Source: an uncultured Clostridiaceae bacterium
GTDB taxonomy: Bacteria > Bacillota > Clostridia > Lachnospirales > Lachnospiraceae
Reading direction: 5' to 3'
NCBI GenBank assembly: GCA_947175375.1
Contig: CAMWMT010000200.1
Location: 1 to 5,813, forward strand
DNA: 5,813 nt
Part shown: in pieces, positions 5,475 through 5,813 of the stretch
Layout: each line of letters opens with the position of its first letter
Position numbering within the stretch: the first letter of the stretch is position 1
The notes under the pieces: generated by a model
What the model was told of the DNA's origin: nothing
Databases searched by the model: none
The model's input: the letters and a program-made list of their open reading frames with translations, nothing else
Made by a program: the position numbers and the translations under genes

Positions 5475-5813
5475 TCATTCTTCCAGGCCATAAGCAACCA
5501 AAGAATCCCCTTCTTTTACCGCCAGTCCTCCGGTATAATAAAAGACCCTCCCATCACCTTCCGCATAAAATTCCTGAAGCACATTTCCAAATATGTCTTC
5601 CAGCCGGCCAAGAAGCTGGCCTTTTGTCACCGGCTCATCTTCCTTCACTGCCGGATACCAGAGTCCTGCCTTCTCACTTTCCAAATAAATGGTATGCTCA
5701 TAGACCTTTGGTTCATAAGAAGTTACCGGTTCGTCGGACTCATACATGCCCAGATGCCGCAGCAGCAGGTAAATATTTCTCTGATGCCCCGCGATCCATG
5801 CGTCCTTACCCCA
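5475..5813 (-). CDS. Succinylglutamate desuccinylase/aspartoacylase-like protein, N-terminus missing
   Basis: C-terminal 112 residues of a zinc-dependent deacylase of the AstE/AspA family (M14-like fold), which removes acyl groups from N-acyl amino acids. The frame is open from the right edge (it begins WGKDAWIAGHQ) to TGA at 5477-5475. The internal Met at 5747 is not the start: the 22 codons before it continue the family pattern with RNIYLLLRHLGMYES. The C-terminal beta domain is lipoyl-like: EKAGLWYPAVKEDEPVTKGQLLG, written here in two parts as EKAGLWYPAV and KEDEPVTKGQLLG, then DIFGNVLQEF, EGDGRVFYYTGG and VKEGDSLVAYG. Catalytic zinc ligands lie in the N-terminal half outside the window, so activity cannot be judged. 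Full members are about 300-340 residues. It is convergent with the regulator and ends at a strong hairpin terminator, so it is not in the ABC operon. Confidence 0.8.
   Translation of the reverse strand, partial: WGKDAWIAGHQRNIYLLLRHLGMYESDEPVTSYEPKVYEHTIYLESEKAGLWYPAVKEDEPVTKGQLLGRLEDIFGNVLQEFYAEGDGRVFYYTGGLAVKEGDSLVAYGLEE

Noticed and set aside
5198..5497. Minus-strand 99-codon frame overlapping the end of the regulator gene
   Set aside because: It runs through the terminator hairpins and antisense to the regulator with no start signal. It is a shadow frame.
1..5813. tRNA, rRNA, CRISPR arrays, insertion sequences or attachment sites
   Set aside because: No cloverleaf, regularly spaced repeat array, transposase reading frame or terminal inverted repeat was seen in the window.

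Overview
The window looks like part of a low-to-mid GC Firmicutes (Clostridia) chromosome, probably a gut-type Lachnospiraceae. The evidence is strong AGGAGG/GGAGGTGAT ribosome binding sites, consensus sigma-A promoter boxes, a Gram-positive lipoprotein signal on the solute-binding protein, and the protein family mix. The genus cannot be fixed from sequence alone.

Layout. A four-gene operon runs leftwards on the minus strand from a promoter near 4172-4200. It encodes a double-domain RbsA-type ABC ATPase (2635-4131, GTG start), an RbsC-type permease (1689-2642, overlapping the ATPase by 8 nt), an RbsB-type lipoprotein solute-binding protein (547-1605), and an M20 (ArgE/DapE-like) metallo-hydrolase (1-516, running off the left edge). 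A LacI-family repressor (4373-5332) is divergently transcribed on the plus strand. It is followed by two hairpins (5375-5393 and 5409-5456), the second facing the convergent 3' end of a succinylglutamate desuccinylase/aspartoacylase-like gene (5475-5813, minus, N-terminus off the right edge).

Control. The 241-bp divergent intergenic region holds three near-identical partial palindromes of the form TTACTCRWGTAW. One sits in the -35/-10 spacer of the ABC operon promoter, one just downstream of its predicted transcription start, and one in the -35/-10 spacer of the regulator's own promoter. Both spacer operators end exactly 2 bp before their -10 box. This is a legible circuit for repression of the transporter and autorepression of the regulator. 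Other inverted repeats and spaced TTTGTC repeats between the promoters are unexplained.

How it fits together. Established family knowledge says the ABC genes form a ribose/galactose-class importer and the LacI protein should sense its ligand or a derivative. The unusual parts are the linked M20 amide hydrolase, the nearby AstE/AspA-like hydrolase, and a binding protein without the Asp-Arg pair typical of pentose/hexose binders. Together they suggest, as inference only, that the cargo may be an amide-containing conjugate rather than a plain sugar. The first ~75 bases look corrupted (C-runs, loss of M20 motifs), consistent with a low-quality contig end.
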